Positions 35,597 through 45,242 are shown, counted from the first letter of the stretch. The stretch: DNA of 52,637 bases from an uncultured Marinococcus sp. (GCF_947493875.1 NZ_CANLSU010000011.1:1-52637); one strand, 5' to 3'. The notes: a model not told the origin generated them from the letters alone. Numbers and translations are program-made.

Positions 35597-36389
35597 ATGG
35601 ATTTGGGATTAAAAGGAAAAGGCGTATTAGTTTTAGCTTCAAGTACTGGTTTGGGAAAAGCTGGAGCGATGTAATTTTGCCAAAGAAGGGGCCAAAGTGA
35701 TGCTTTTTAGCTCTTCGTCGGATAAACTTATAGATACAGTAGAAGAGATTAAGCGTACAACAAATAATAATAGCGTTTTCTATTCCGTAGGAGACATGAC
35801 AAAGCGAGAAGATATTGAAAGCGTAGTAGAAAAAAGCGTTTCTGAACTGGGTCGAATTGATGTTTTAGTAAACAATACCGGAGGGCCACCTGCTGGCCCC
35901 TTTACTGCCTTTTCTGATGCAGATTGGCAGCAAGCTTATGAATTAGTTTTATTAAGTTTTATTCGATCCATTCGAGCTGTGATTCCCCATATGAAAGCCC
36001 AGGGAGGTGGACGTATAATTAACTCTACGTCGTCATCCGTGAAAAGCGTTATCGATAATTTAATATTATCTAATACATTACGCGCAGGCGTACTCGGTTT
36101 AACAAAAACACTTTCTCAAGAATTAGGTCCGGATAATATTCTTATTAATGTCCTTGGACCAGGCCGAATTGAAACCAACAGAACAAAACAGCTTGATGAA
36201 AACAAAGGAAAAAAGTTGGGAATGTTATCAGAAGAGATAAAAAATCAAAGCATAATGAGCATCCCCTTAGGGCGTTACGGAACCTCAGAGGAATACGCAA
36301 AATTAATGGTATACCTCTGTTCTGAAGCGAATACATACATTACAGGCCAAACTATTCTTGCTGATGGAGGATTTGTTAAAGCATTATAA
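35597..36389 (+). pseudogene. short-chain dehydrogenase, +1 frameshift
   Basis: From ATG 35597 (GGAGGG ten bases ahead) the frame reads GVLVLASSTGLGKAGAM and meets TAA at 35672-35674. Skipping the single T at 35672 restores a continuous SDR of about 263 residues: FAKEGAKVMLFSSSSDKL, NNTGGPPAGPF and a C-terminal GQTILADGGF. The catalytic region reads NSTSSSVKSVIDNLILSNTLRAG, without the usual Tyr-x-x-x-Lys, as in a known divergent SDR subgroup. It could be a recent mutation, a sequencing error or programmed shifting. Its place after lhgO suggests a role in the same pathway. Confidence 0.75.
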
Positions 36390-36476
36390 ATAGAATGCTT
36401 GCATCATTTCCTTAGTTAGTAGACTATTTATTGCCATCACGTTTTGTCTTTTCGATGATTCTAGCGCCTCTCTTAA

Positions 36477-36662
36477 TTAAGAAATAAAAATAGCTTTAAT
36501 CGTAAATTTTGGTTTTCCAATTGCATCTGCCAACTCCTGTTGGGAAAAAGCCTGACGTTGGCGTTCAGTTTTGATGGTTGCCGCAAGGACTGATTCCAGC
36601 TTAAATCGATCAATATATGCTTTTCCCATAACTTCTTGGTAACGATCGAATGCTTTGCTCAT
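36477..36662 (-). pseudogene. XRE-type antitoxin (HigA-like), truncated
   Basis: The 61-residue frame holds a helix-turn-helix RQAFSQQELADAIGKPKFTI typical of HigA/XRE antitoxins, preceded by a MSKAFDRYQEVMGKAYIDRF segment. It stops within the domain where the recognition helix should continue. It is 29 bases downstream of a RelE/HigB-like remnant on the same strand, the toxin-first order of HigBA. Both genes appear dead. Confidence 0.6.
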
Positions 36663-36691
36663 CTCAATGTCTTCCTTTGTCTTTATCGTTG

Positions 36692-37090
36692 TTATCTGGA
36701 ATCATTCGCACCATAAGCGTCGTAACACTGTTCAGCTGGGCCAATGTCCGGTCGTCGGATCGTCCCCGTTATACGTCTTATTGAATTGTGCAACAGCAGC
36801 ACCTTCTGCCCTTCATGAATCACAAGCAGCAAATGGTGCTTGCCAGTTTTAAGGCCATCGATTTCCCAGCGTTATAGTGTCTCTCCCTGTGTGATTCTCT
36901 TCAGAGGGCAAGGGTCATGTTCGAGGGTCGATCAATACCAGATATACTGATCTGCCGTTTTGTCCCAAAATCTCTAGAGATCTAGTTTTTTCCATTCCTG
37001 TGTTGCCGCATCGAACAGCCAATTTTCGGACGCTGGAATATTTCCAAATGCTTCTACATCATATACCATCGTTAGTCCATCCATTCTCAT
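36692..37090 (-). pseudogene. HigB/RelE-like toxin remnant with three internal stops
   Basis: One frame from ATG 37090 runs 132 codons with three in-frame stops. Its second half reads RWEIDGLKTGKHHLLLVIHEGQ, then KVLLLHNSIRRI, the core strands of HigB/Gp49-like toxins that cut ribosome-bound mRNA. The first part reads WLFDAATQEWKKLDL. The intervening stops mean no toxin is made. A perfect 19-bp inverted repeat just upstream may have been its operator. Confidence 0.55.
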
Positions 37091-37096
37091 AAGAAT

Positions 37097-37142
37097 ATCC
37101 CTACCCTTCTGATAGTATAGATGCTATCAGAAGGGTAGGGAT
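37097..37142. repeat. perfect 19-bp inverted repeat
   Basis: ATCCCTACCCTTCTGATAG (37097-37115), loop TATAGATG, CTATCAGAAGGGTAGGGAT (37124-37142). It lies directly before the HigB-like remnant. Perfect conservation beside dead genes is notable. I see nothing else in 37143-37417. Confidence 0.6.
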
Positions 37143-37417
37143 CATAGTCGATGCCAGCAAAAGCGGGACCTGCTTCCAATAATCTACTTTGTGTTAACAC
37201 ATTGTGAAAAATGGGCTAAGTCAATGACTTGATTCGTCGTCATCTGTTTCAGCTTCTACTTTATGCAGCCACCGGGACCGGCGGTAGCACACTGTGTTTG
37301 TCTATCTACCTATCTATTATTTTTACTGACAAAACGATTAACCGCATTGAAGATCAGGGTGATCCTTCATCAGAACGGTTTTCCTGTAAGAATAACTCCC
37401 CAAAGTTTATCTACCTT

Positions 37418-38335
37418 TTAGTCATCAAGGGCCCAATGCCGATCGGCCATGAACGAGACCGTCAGCCATTTTTTGGGTGTTGCGCCGGTCAATACTGCGG
37501 CCAGTTTTTCTCGCATTTCATCTTGTTTTTTTAGGGAATTGAGGGGGCTACTTTCCAGCGCCACAATATCAATTTCCACCCAAAGAGTACGCCCGACCTT
37601 GGTTATCCGCAGAAAGCTTTCTTCGACATTATAGTCGGCAGCCAGCTCCTCTAACGTTTCTTCCATGCGACGGCGTATTCCTTCATGCGAGCTCATCGCC
37701 AAAACCTCCCGAAGGGCTAGGCGCATTTCTTTCAGCGGGAACCGCAAAAAGTATACGGATACGAGCAGTACCATGACTGGATCGACATAAGGAATAAACG
37801 ACGGGAACCACTGAAAAATTTCAAGCATAAAGGCGACGAGAAATCCCACAAACACTCCCATACTGACGAGCGTATCCATGAGCCACTGATTGGATTCCGC
37901 CTTTAATAAGGCCGACTGCGAACGGGAAGCCTGCACGTGTAAATAACGAGCGACAGCTCCACACGCGAGCAATCCGATAAACGAGTAAACAAACGCCGGT
38001 CCTACTTGCATGTCCCGTCCTCCTTGGAACAGGGACACCAGGGCGGCCGCTGCCGAACCCGCGATCAACAGCAGAATAACCATGTACTTGAATAACACCA
38101 CGAGAGGTTCCACGATGTCCAACCCAAAGGGGTATCGTTTCCAGTCGGTCGTCGCCATCCATGTAGCCGCCGCTAGCGAGACACAGGAGAGCGCCACCCC
38201 GACCAGCGAATATAACCCGTCGAATACAATCATTTGCGATTGGACCCATAAGCCTAAGATCATACCGGTGCCTGAAAACAGAACAGTGGCCATGATCGAG
38301 ATCCAAAGTATTTTCTTTTCTTGTTTCATATTCAT
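37418..38335 (-). CDS. cation diffusion facilitator transporter
   Basis: The 305-residue protein has six membrane spans and the CDF pattern: GLWVQSQMIVFDGLYSLVGVALS near residues 28-50 (the Asp of the first metal site) and ALLKAESNQWLMDTLVSMGVF (about 140-160). A soluble C-terminal domain follows, containing VEESFLRITKVGRTLWVEIDI. CDF proteins export divalent metals by proton exchange. The usual HxxxD of span 5 appears here as NxxxD (ESNQWLMD), a change that can alter metal choice. AAGGGGGTG precedes the ATG. It follows a TetR gene by 12 bases and is probably controlled by it. Confidence 0.82.
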   Translation of the reverse strand: MNMKQEKKILWISIMATVLFSGTGMILGLWVQSQMIVFDGLYSLVGVALSCVSLAAATWMATTDWKRYPFGLDIVEPLVVLFKYMVILLLIAGSAAAALVSLFQGGRDMQVGPAFVYSFIGLLACGAVARYLHVQASRSQSALLKAESNQWLMDTLVSMGVFVGFLVAFMLEIFQWFPSFIPYVDPVMVLLVSVYFLRFPLKEMRLALREVLAMSSHEGIRRRMEETLEELAADYNVEESFLRITKVGRTLWVEIDIVALESSPLNSLKKQDEMREKLAAVLTGATPKKWLTVSFMADRHWALDD

Positions 38336-38347
38336 TCGATCACCCCC

Positions 38348-38917
38348 TTATCTTGCGAGAGCTCGTACAAGCATGAGCTTCAGTTCGGCCTTGGCCTGCC
38401 GTTGATCGTTCGTCCCCGATCGGGACAAATAATGGCTTTCTGCGGCGTGCTCGACCAGGCCGATCGTGTTGTTAACCATTAGCTTCAACTCCAGTTCATT
38501 CGTCAGTTGATGGTGCTGTTGTAATTGCACGAATTGCGCTTGCAGCCAATCATAGTAGGGGCGATAAATCGCTTCCCAACGCTCAAAGGAGTAATAGAGC
38601 GACATCCCGCTATAGCACATGCTAATCGAATCCTGAAATTCTTCCGTGATCTGAAACGTTATGGCGATCACGATATCAATGATTTCGGTGAGGGTGCCTG
38701 CATCTCCATGCGCTTTCATGCGAGCCAACTGTTCGTTTAGGATATGAGAAGCAATGGCCGGCACGAGCTCTTTTTTCGATTCGAAATAATTATAAAACGT
38801 CCCCTGAGCTACACCGGCTTCCTTCACTAGGTGGGAGACTGACGTTTGATCGAATCCTTCCCGATGAATGACGGTGATGGCCGCTTTCAATAATTGATCG
38901 TAGGTGGTCTGTTTCAT
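38348..38917 (-). CDS. TetR-family regulator of the CDF transporter
   Basis: The 189-residue protein has an N-terminal TetR helix-turn-helix (about 8-52) with FDQTSVSHLVKEAGVAQGTFYNYFESKKEL. The variable C-terminal ligand domain is not diagnostic. GGAGG lies five bases before the start. A perfect 11-base-arm palindrome is 36 bases upstream, consistent with autorepression. Sharing a transcript with the transporter suggests that it senses the exported metal or a toxic compound. Confidence 0.85.
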   Translation of the reverse strand: MKQTTYDQLLKAAITVIHREGFDQTSVSHLVKEAGVAQGTFYNYFESKKELVPAIASHILNEQLARMKAHGDAGTLTEIIDIVIAITFQITEEFQDSISMCYSGMSLYYSFERWEAIYRPYYDWLQAQFVQLQQHHQLTNELELKLMVNNTIGLVEHAAESHYLSRSGTNDQRQAKAELKLMLVRALAR

Positions 38918-38952
38918 GGTTGCCTCCTGTAAATTTGTGCTTCTATCACTAA

Positions 38953-38975
38953 TAGTGACTGACAGTCAGTCACTA
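38953..38975. promoter_or_regulatory. TetR operator
   Basis: TAGTGACTGAC, centre A, GTCAGTCACTA: a perfect palindrome upstream of the TetR gene, extended imperfectly by TATCACTA and GTGATA. Confidence 0.75.
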
Positions 38976-39119
38976 GTGATAATACTAAAACTATTCGATA
39001 AAATCAACCTGCTAGAAACAAAGCGAACCTAGTTGAAGCAGGATGGTTATATTTCTCTGATAGCGAAGCAAATTCTAGATAATTCCTTCTCTACTTGGTT
39101 TTCGTCGTCGAAGAACTTT

Positions 39120-39159
39120 AAACGGCTTGCCTCATTTGGATATCAAGGGCAAGCCGTTT
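39120..39159. terminator. 12-bp terminator-like stem
   Basis: AAACGGCTTGCC (39120-39131) pairs perfectly with GGCAAGCCGTTT (39148-39159). It lies between the lipoprotein stop and the TetR promoter and probably ends the lipoprotein transcript. Confidence 0.6.
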
Positions 39160-39259
39160 GAGAATTTGATGTATTTTCGCTATCTACTTGACGATGAAAG
39201 TTCAATTCATGATTATATTTCTATTTATACTTAATCAATCGTTCAGCTTTTGATCGACT

Positions 39260-39580
39260 TCAACGAATAACGTCATTATAAATTTGACCTTCACCTTCTT
39301 CTCCAATGCTAACAATCTTTAAACGCTCTTCATCCAAAATGTATATTGATTTGTATTCAGGATTGCCATTGTTTGCATAAACAATCACTCGACTATTTCC
39401 TTCCTCATTTTCTACGTTTACAGATTCGAAATCTGAGCCTATTTCTTTTTCAACTACGTCTAGCTCAGCCCAGTCATTTTCAGCAAAAAAGCTTGTATCC
39501 TTCTCCTCGTTCTCCCCACAAGCAGCTAGTAATCCCGCAGTTAGAACCATCGCGATTGTCATCTTCATCGTTTTTTTCAT
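39260..39580 (-). CDS. small secreted lipoprotein of unknown function
   Basis: The 106-residue protein starts with a lipoprotein signal peptide (KKTMKMTIAMVLTAG) and lipobox LLAAC, so Cys21 would be lipidated and held on the outer face of the membrane. The mature part is acidic, with no motif that I recognise; NSRVIVYANNG and KSIYILDEERLKI suggest a small beta fold. GGGAGGAG lies six bases before the start. It sits alone between the TetR and cadD regions. Confidence 0.7.
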   Translation of the reverse strand: MKKTMKMTIAMVLTAGLLAACGENEEKDTSFFAENDWAELDVVEKEIGSDFESVNVENEEGNSRVIVYANNGNPEYKSIYILDEERLKIVSIGEEGEGQIYNDVIR

Positions 39581-39877
39581 TTAGGGCTCCTCCCTCCCAT
39601 TCGTTGTTCTTACAGTCGGGCTAACAATGGCAATATGACTATCATAACGACACACACCGGAATCGACAAGACATACAGGCGCGTCCTGGCAGCAAGCCCA
39701 CCGTTTAATCAACGGTGACACTGTCCTTTCACCATTAATTAGGTATGAAAAAACAGCCCTCCGGCTTGCTACCATAGAATACGTCGAACGATAAGGAGAT
39801 TGCTTGGAGGAGAATGATTTCCCCCAAACCATAGAGCATGCGTCTTGGCAAACGAGGGCTCGCCTCCTCAACGCTTC
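39581..39877. other. gap without a supported gene
   Basis: An open frame of 96 codons on the minus strand (39581-39871) lacks a ribosome site, and its Cys- and Arg-rich composition looks non-coding. In other bacteria cadD is followed by an ArsR-type cadC, but no helix-turn-helix is readable here. Confidence 0.4.
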
Positions 39878-40489
39878 TTATCCAGTGATCCACGACCACA
39901 CGACCGCAACGGTGCCTTGCAGGATCAGTACGTAGAATCCCAGACCGATGTAAATGACCGCCATGACCCAGCGGCCCACGTATTCGATTGCGGTCGATAC
40001 ACCGGGTAGACGACTCAATTGCTGGGCACTAAATACTAAAATCAATATCCATACAGCGAAGGTGACCAGCGTGGTCATCAGGGCCGATGCCGAGATGGAA
40101 ACAAAATAAGGCACAAACAAACCAATATTATCGGCCCCGCAGCTAGCAATGACAACGAGGGCAACCGTCGTGGAGAGGTTTGTTCGCTGGTGCTGATGCA
40201 GTTGCTGGTCCCCATCATCCTCATCGCCCATGAGGGCGATTTTGATCCCCAGGTACAACGGAATCAGGCCCAGCAAGCCTAACATCCAGTCCTCCGGGAC
40301 CACGCGTAATACAAAAGCGAAAAACAGACTAACACCGATAAGTACCAACGAGCCCCTGTAGTGCCCGAGATAAATCTGGCCATACTGCTTCTTTGTGGTC
40401 GCCTAACCGAAAAAGAGCAGGAGTAACACCACTAGATCAATTGCCGTGGCTGCATAAAGCACCGAAGCTGTTCCGATAGTCGTTAGCAT
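39878..40489 (-). pseudogene. cadD: CadD cadmium resistance transporter with internal stop
   Basis: The frame from ATG 40489 (AGGAAGAGG ahead) reads a full CadD of about 203 codons: TAIDLVVLLLLFFG, then TAG at codon 29, then TKKQYGQIYLGHYRGSLVLIGVSLFFAFVL and PEDWMLGLLGLIPLYLGIKIALMGDEDD, ending in a last membrane span. CadD is a LysE-like membrane protein giving cadmium tolerance. The stop (40403-40405) replaces what is usually Arg or a similar residue. A 156-residue N-terminally short product could start at 40348, but it would lack the first span. Otherwise the sequence is intact, so the mutation looks recent. Confidence 0.82.
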
Positions 40490-40630
40490 GGTACCTCTTC
40501 CTTTCTTCTCCCACGGGTTATTGGGGGCCTGATAAAAAACGCGCCAAACATAGCTGCTCGGCGCGTAGTTTGGGCGGATTGGCCCCAGTTGATTTCTCGA
40601 TTAAGACATCCGGAACAGCCGAAGACTGTA

Positions 40631-40670
40631 AAAACAAGGGCTTTCCTGTATTTAGGAGAGCCCTTGTTTT
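40631..40670. terminator. strong bidirectional terminator
   Basis: AAAACAAGGGCTTTCCT (40631-40647), loop GTATTT, AGGAGAGCCCTTGTTTT (40654-40670), one mismatch, T-run on both sides. It isolates cadD from the YerD-like gene. The rest of 40490-40980 shows no gene. Confidence 0.75.
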
Positions 40671-40980
40671 TATTAATTAACTTATATACTAAAAACATTG
40701 GTGTTAATGGTGCTTAAGTATAAATTCGTTTCCTTCGTGAACTCTTTCTTCACTAATTTTAACTTTATTAAGCCAAATATCTTCGATTTCTTCGGAGGCT
40801 TATTTTTCCTCTCAGGAACGAATTTCCACACGAACAAAAATGCCAAAGTACTAATGACCCTGTAAATAAAGAAAGAAGATGCTCCAAATGCTTCATTATA
40901 GAGGTGAAAACGCGGAAAATACCGCTAGATTAGCACCCCAATGCAATGTTGTAGCAATCAATATCACTTTTCCTCTAATT

Positions 40981-42642
40981 TTAATACTTTTTTTCCATAT
41001 CTTCTACGGAATACGTACGGCCATCTACATCTTTATAGATAACGTGACCTCTATGGAATTCGGTGGGGGAATGGAGACCGGCCGCCACTGCTAAATTATG
41101 CATGCCCTCCCGCATCGAAATAATAAAATTAGTGACACGGTACGATTTTTCTTCAACGTCCAAGGCTTCCTGTCGCTTCGGCTCTGTAGTAGCCACACCG
41201 ACCGGGCACTCATTTGTATGGCAAACCTGGGCCATGATACAACCCACGCTGATCATGAACCCTCTCGCCACATGAATCAAATCAGCGCCTAAAGCAAGCG
41301 CTGTGACCGCCTTATTTGGCGTTAAAAGTTTCCCTGAAGCAACGATAGTAATTTTATCTCTAAGTCCTGTTTCATTCAGTGCTTCTTCAAGCATCGGTAG
41401 CGCTGAGAATAACGGAAGAGACACACTGTCAGCCATTTCTTTGTATGAGGCTCCAGTACCTCCTTCGCTTCCGTCAAGCGTAATAAAGTCCGGAAGAATA
41501 GCCGAAGCTTTCAATTCCTCCGCCAGCCTGGCAGCATGCTGTTTTGAGCCGAGGGTGATTTTTATACCAACCGGCTTATTACTCAACCGCCGCAGTTCTT
41601 CTAAAAACGACATCAGTTTTTCCGTTGTTTCGATACCTTTGAAACGGTTTGGGCTGTCTATCGTTTTCCAGGGCTCTACGTTACGAATGGAAGCAATTTT
41701 CTCCGTAACCTTCGCTCCATCAACGTGACCGCCTCGCTGCTTTGCCCCCTGGGCCAACTTAATCTCTATCGCTTTCACCTGCTCGTGGGCCGCCTGCTTC
41801 CTGAACAGCTCCGGGTTGAAGTTTCCGGCCTGATCTCGTGCACCAAACAAGCCGGGGCCAATCTGCCATATAATATCTGCCCCTCCCGACAGATGATATT
41901 CCGACAGCCCACCTTCGCCCGTATTCATCCAGGAACCGGAAGCCCGGGCATTTCCAATAGACAATGCTTCGATCGCCCGGTCCCCGAGCGAGCCGTAGCT
42001 CATCCCCGACTGGCCGATGAGTCCTTTAACATGGAAGGGTTGCTTCACCCCGCTATGCTTTCCGAGCGTGATGGTATCCTTTTCATCAAGAAGATATGGA
42101 TCGAATGATTCCTCCACATGATGCTCCTGCCGGGTAAACAGCCGTTCATTATCGATCTCATATACTTTGCTGAGCACGGCATCCGCCTTACGGTCTCGGC
42201 GTATCTCCTCTTCTAACGTTGGGTACATGTCGTTTACAATGTAATATCCGTTCGTATTAAAATTTTCTTTTGAACCATAGCCTAGCATACGTGTTTTGTA
42301 CTTACCAGCCTTGACAGTGGAAACAAATTGCTCCCTTGAAAAGGGTTTCCCTTCAAGATCATTGTTAAATAAATACTGGCGAAATTCCGGTCCCGTTTTC
42401 TCGATTAAATAGCGCATTCTGCCCAGGGCCGGAAAGTTTTTCAAAATAGCGTGCTGTTTCTGCTGGCGGTCCCTGACATACATCCAAAGCACGAGCCCTG
42501 CCGGCACGAATACAATAAACACTATTAAGAGTCCCAAAAGGACAATAATAGTCGTTTCTATATCCAACCCGTCTCCTTTTTCTACCGATGTCTCCATTTC
42601 AAACCCGTTTTGCACCATTGGAGAACTAGCGGTCTTTTTCAT
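40981..42642 (-). CDS. FMN-binding glutamate synthase-like protein (YerD-like)
   Basis: The 553-residue protein has an N-terminal membrane segment (about 28-55), then a glutamate synthase FMN-barrel domain with GQSGMSYGSLGDRAIEALS, TGEGGLSEYH, ITLDGSEGGTGA and CHTNECPVGVATTEP. The last is the Cys cluster region of the GltB large subunit. It lacks the glutamine amidotransferase domain, as in B. subtilis YerD and archaeal-type proteins. It may make glutamate from ammonia and 2-oxoglutarate or serve another FMN-dependent reaction at the membrane; this is unproven. It stands alone with its own promoter region. Confidence 0.82.
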   Translation of the reverse strand: MKKTASSPMVQNGFEMETSVEKGDGLDIETTIIVLLGLLIVFIVFVPAGLVLWMYVRDRQQKQHAILKNFPALGRMRYLIEKTGPEFRQYLFNNDLEGKPFSREQFVSTVKAGKYKTRMLGYGSKENFNTNGYYIVNDMYPTLEEEIRRDRKADAVLSKVYEIDNERLFTRQEHHVEESFDPYLLDEKDTITLGKHSGVKQPFHVKGLIGQSGMSYGSLGDRAIEALSIGNARASGSWMNTGEGGLSEYHLSGGADIIWQIGPGLFGARDQAGNFNPELFRKQAAHEQVKAIEIKLAQGAKQRGGHVDGAKVTEKIASIRNVEPWKTIDSPNRFKGIETTEKLMSFLEELRRLSNKPVGIKITLGSKQHAARLAEELKASAILPDFITLDGSEGGTGASYKEMADSVSLPLFSALPMLEEALNETGLRDKITIVASGKLLTPNKAVTALALGADLIHVARGFMISVGCIMAQVCHTNECPVGVATTEPKRQEALDVEEKSYRVTNFIISMREGMHNLAVAAGLHSPTEFHRGHVIYKDVDGRTYSVEDMEKKY

Positions 42643-43040
42643 TTTCTATCATTCTTTTCAGCGTTTCTACAGTCTTCCACATCTTTTCGTACATTTATAC
42701 AGTATCTTCTTCATGTATACTTCCCCGGCGGCTGGAACATTAAGCATGCTTTACACGATTAAAACAAGAATAGGGACAGTTTTAAAAATAATTGGATATC
42801 CGTCAAGCAAATATGGAAATAAGTAAAGCTTTTAAATGATCTGATTCCATGTTCTATCGATGCTTAAGCCGTTTGAATGTTTTTGATATCGTTGAGGTGG
42901 TAACACCGTCACAGTGGCTAGTCGTTATCACTCAGTCCTTATCAGCGGTACAAAGCGAGTCCTCATTGCTTGGAAGAGCAATAACGACTTTAGTATTCTT
43001 TCTAGTAAGAAGAAATTTTTGCACTAAGGAGAAGAAAAAT

Positions 43041-43277
43041 ATGCCTTACTCTAACCAAAGGGAAAAATCTTTGAGTACTCGGTCTTCAGAGCTTAACGCT
43101 GCCATTATTTTTATGTATATTTCAGGATTGCTTTTTTTTAGATGGGATCTATTCGGTGACGGTTTACCGTTAACAAATTTTAGTGCAGAACTAATATTTA
43201 AATTAATGGCTCTATTTTTCATATTTTTTAGTTTTAGAAAATTAATTAATTTTGTAAAAAACAATAACGCTCAGTAA
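43041..43277 (+). CDS. small two-span membrane protein
   Basis: ATG 43041 has AAGGAGAAG ahead and yields 78 residues with two hydrophobic segments (about 20-36 and 52-68) and a basic C-terminus. An earlier in-frame ATG at 42849 has no ribosome site. I do not recognise the family. The 42643-43040 gap before it holds no other supported feature. Confidence 0.5.
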   Translation: MPYSNQREKSLSTRSSELNAAIIFMYISGLLFFRWDLFGDGLPLTNFSAELIFKLMALFFIFFSFRKLINFVKNNNAQ

Positions 43278-44501
43278 GTATACTAAAAGAGTTGCTTTTT
43301 AATTTTCTCGATTTTAATGACAAAAAATACGGAAGATATTCTGTCCGTGGATAGAAAGTATGTCTTATTCCTGTTTGTTATTGTTAGTTTGCATTTAATA
43401 AGGTTGAATAAATTTGATCTTTGAAGCTTTTTTAAGTAATAAGAAAACACTAGTTACCTTCTTTTATATATCTATTGTCAAAGCCGATGAGCAATTAGTG
43501 CCCTCAATCTTTTAACGAAGGTATTTTAGGAGGAATGGTAATGGTCTCACAAAGAAGAGGCGGAGATTAAATGAACGAATTTTTCTTGGCTTTCGACAGT
43601 ACTTATTTATATGATGGTCTGTCGTCGAGCCAAATGAATGTCTACCATCAAAAGCCGAACCTTAACGCTGGATGCCTTATGGACGCCATGGTGATTCAAC
43701 AGGTCCAAGCCTAGTATCTTTAAGGCATTTCGGTCTCCCGTCTCAGCCCGAATTCATCTTTGGAATGGAAGACGGGGCGGAAATACGGTTTCTTTCGGCC
43801 TCTATGAGCCACGGACGCCACTGTCTCCCTAGCATGGAACTGTATCGCTCGGCTCCACTAGCTCAAGGCTACCCAAAATCCTTTTCTACTTTGAAGAATT
43901 TTCTCACTCGTGTACGCTAGTCCGACCAGGGATTCTTATCCCCCCCCCACGGGATCGTAAATACCTGGTCGCAACGTTACAGCAACAAAGTTAGCATCGA
44001 ATCGACTAGATGTCCATGTTAGCTTAAATCCAGCAGGCAACTCCGAGGTCCATTCCAGTAATGCAAAACGTCGGCGTTGATTTGGTTTCGTACGGGATTG
44101 ACGTGACCGACGCCCATCATTTCCCCGGAGAAATGGACTCATGGAATGTCATGCGAACCTCATTAAATTGATGAAACAACAAATTGGCGGTTCAACGTCG
44201 ATCTGTCGCATTAAAAATCCTCTATACCTGGCCAAAGTTATGGTGAAAATATAATCGTTAAGCTTATCTATGCTCGTATGGTACTTTATCAAAAGACTAA
44301 GAGACACCAAGATCGGTTAGCATTGACACTATCTAAAAGAGTAACTTTTTGCTACAGTAAATATTCTATATTTTATTCAAACGAAAGACAGCTTGGACAG
44401 ACCGTAGACAAAATGGATAGTAGAAGAAAAAAACTGACATGAAAAAATCGATAAAAATATTTGAAAACCGATTTTTACAATTGAAGCGAAAAACTACCTT
44501 A
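43278..44501. other. 1.2 kb with no recognised gene, possibly decayed
   Basis: A possible ORF begins at 43571 with AAGAGGCGGAG ahead (MNEFFLAFDSTYLYDGL) but stops after about 45 codons. Adjacent frames (43672-43920 plus, 43936-44142 minus) overlap it without a family match. The sequence at 43560-44160 is more GC-rich than its flanks, including a run of nine C (43941-43949), which suggests an insertion remnant. I cannot name it. Confidence 0.3.
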
Positions 44502-45242
44502 TCATTTACGAAAAGAATCAGAAATTTCTGTAGTGGCTTGAATAACAGTGTCTATATATTTATTAATCGATTCTTCATCAAATCGGAAAGCCGGTCCTGA
44601 AACTGAGAGTGCACCAACAATATGCTTTTGGTTATCATAAACTGGTACTGACAATGCGGAAACATTAGAGCTGATTTCACCTACACTGACAGCATAACCC
44701 TTCTTTTGAGTATCATGTATCTTTTCTATTAAAATTTGTTGTTCTTCGAAAGGTAAGTCCTTCATCATTTGCTTTTGACGTTCCTCAGGTTGAAAAGCCA
44801 AAATCGCTCTTCCAGTTGCTCCAGCATAAATTGGTAATTGCTTCCCCACCCCTACAGAACGTCGTATTTCTTGCTGACTTTCATATTCCAACACACATAA
44901 ACGTGTTTGTCCGTTGGGCACATAAAAACCGACAGTTTCGTTAGTAATATTACGTAGTTTCATTAACCAAGGTTCTATAATAGAAGAAAATGGAAATTCT
45001 GTAACCACTTTATTCGCGTAATCCAAAAACACTACTCCAAGAGAATAAAGTTTAGATTGAGGATCCTGAAAAACAAATCCTTCTGTTTTTAACGTGGTCA
45101 ATAAACGATGCACGATTGTAGAAGACATCTCTAGCTCTTCACTAATGTAACGTATACTCTGCGGCCCAGGGTTTTCTTTTAAATGATTCAATAATTTAAG
45201 TGCACGTAGTACCGTGGCTGATGTATCCATTTTTGCTTTCAT
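44502..45242 (-). CDS. IclR-family regulator
   Basis: The 246-residue protein has an N-terminal winged helix (about 8-70; ALKLLNHLKENPGPQSIRYISEELEMSSTIVHRLLTTL) and an IclR effector domain (about 75-245) with LPIYAGATGRAILAF and GYAVSVGEISSNVSALSVPVYD. AGGAGG lies five bases before the start. IclR members usually control nearby catabolic operons. The BCCT-to-aldehyde-dehydrogenase operon lies upstream on the same strand, separated by an IS30 remnant, and is the obvious candidate target. Confidence 0.85.
   Translation of the reverse strand: MKAKMDTSATVLRALKLLNHLKENPGPQSIRYISEELEMSSTIVHRLLTTLKTEGFVFQDPQSKLYSLGVVFLDYANKVVTEFPFSSIIEPWLMKLRNITNETVGFYVPNGQTRLCVLEYESQQEIRRSVGVGKQLPIYAGATGRAILAFQPEERQKQMMKDLPFEEQQILIEKIHDTQKKGYAVSVGEISSNVSALSVPVYDNQKHIVGALSVSGPAFRFDEESINKYIDTVIQATTEISDSFRK

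Noticed and set aside
39581-39871. A possible cadC (ArsR) gene next to cadD
   Set aside because: No winged-helix or metal-binding ELCVCDL-type motif can be read on either strand.
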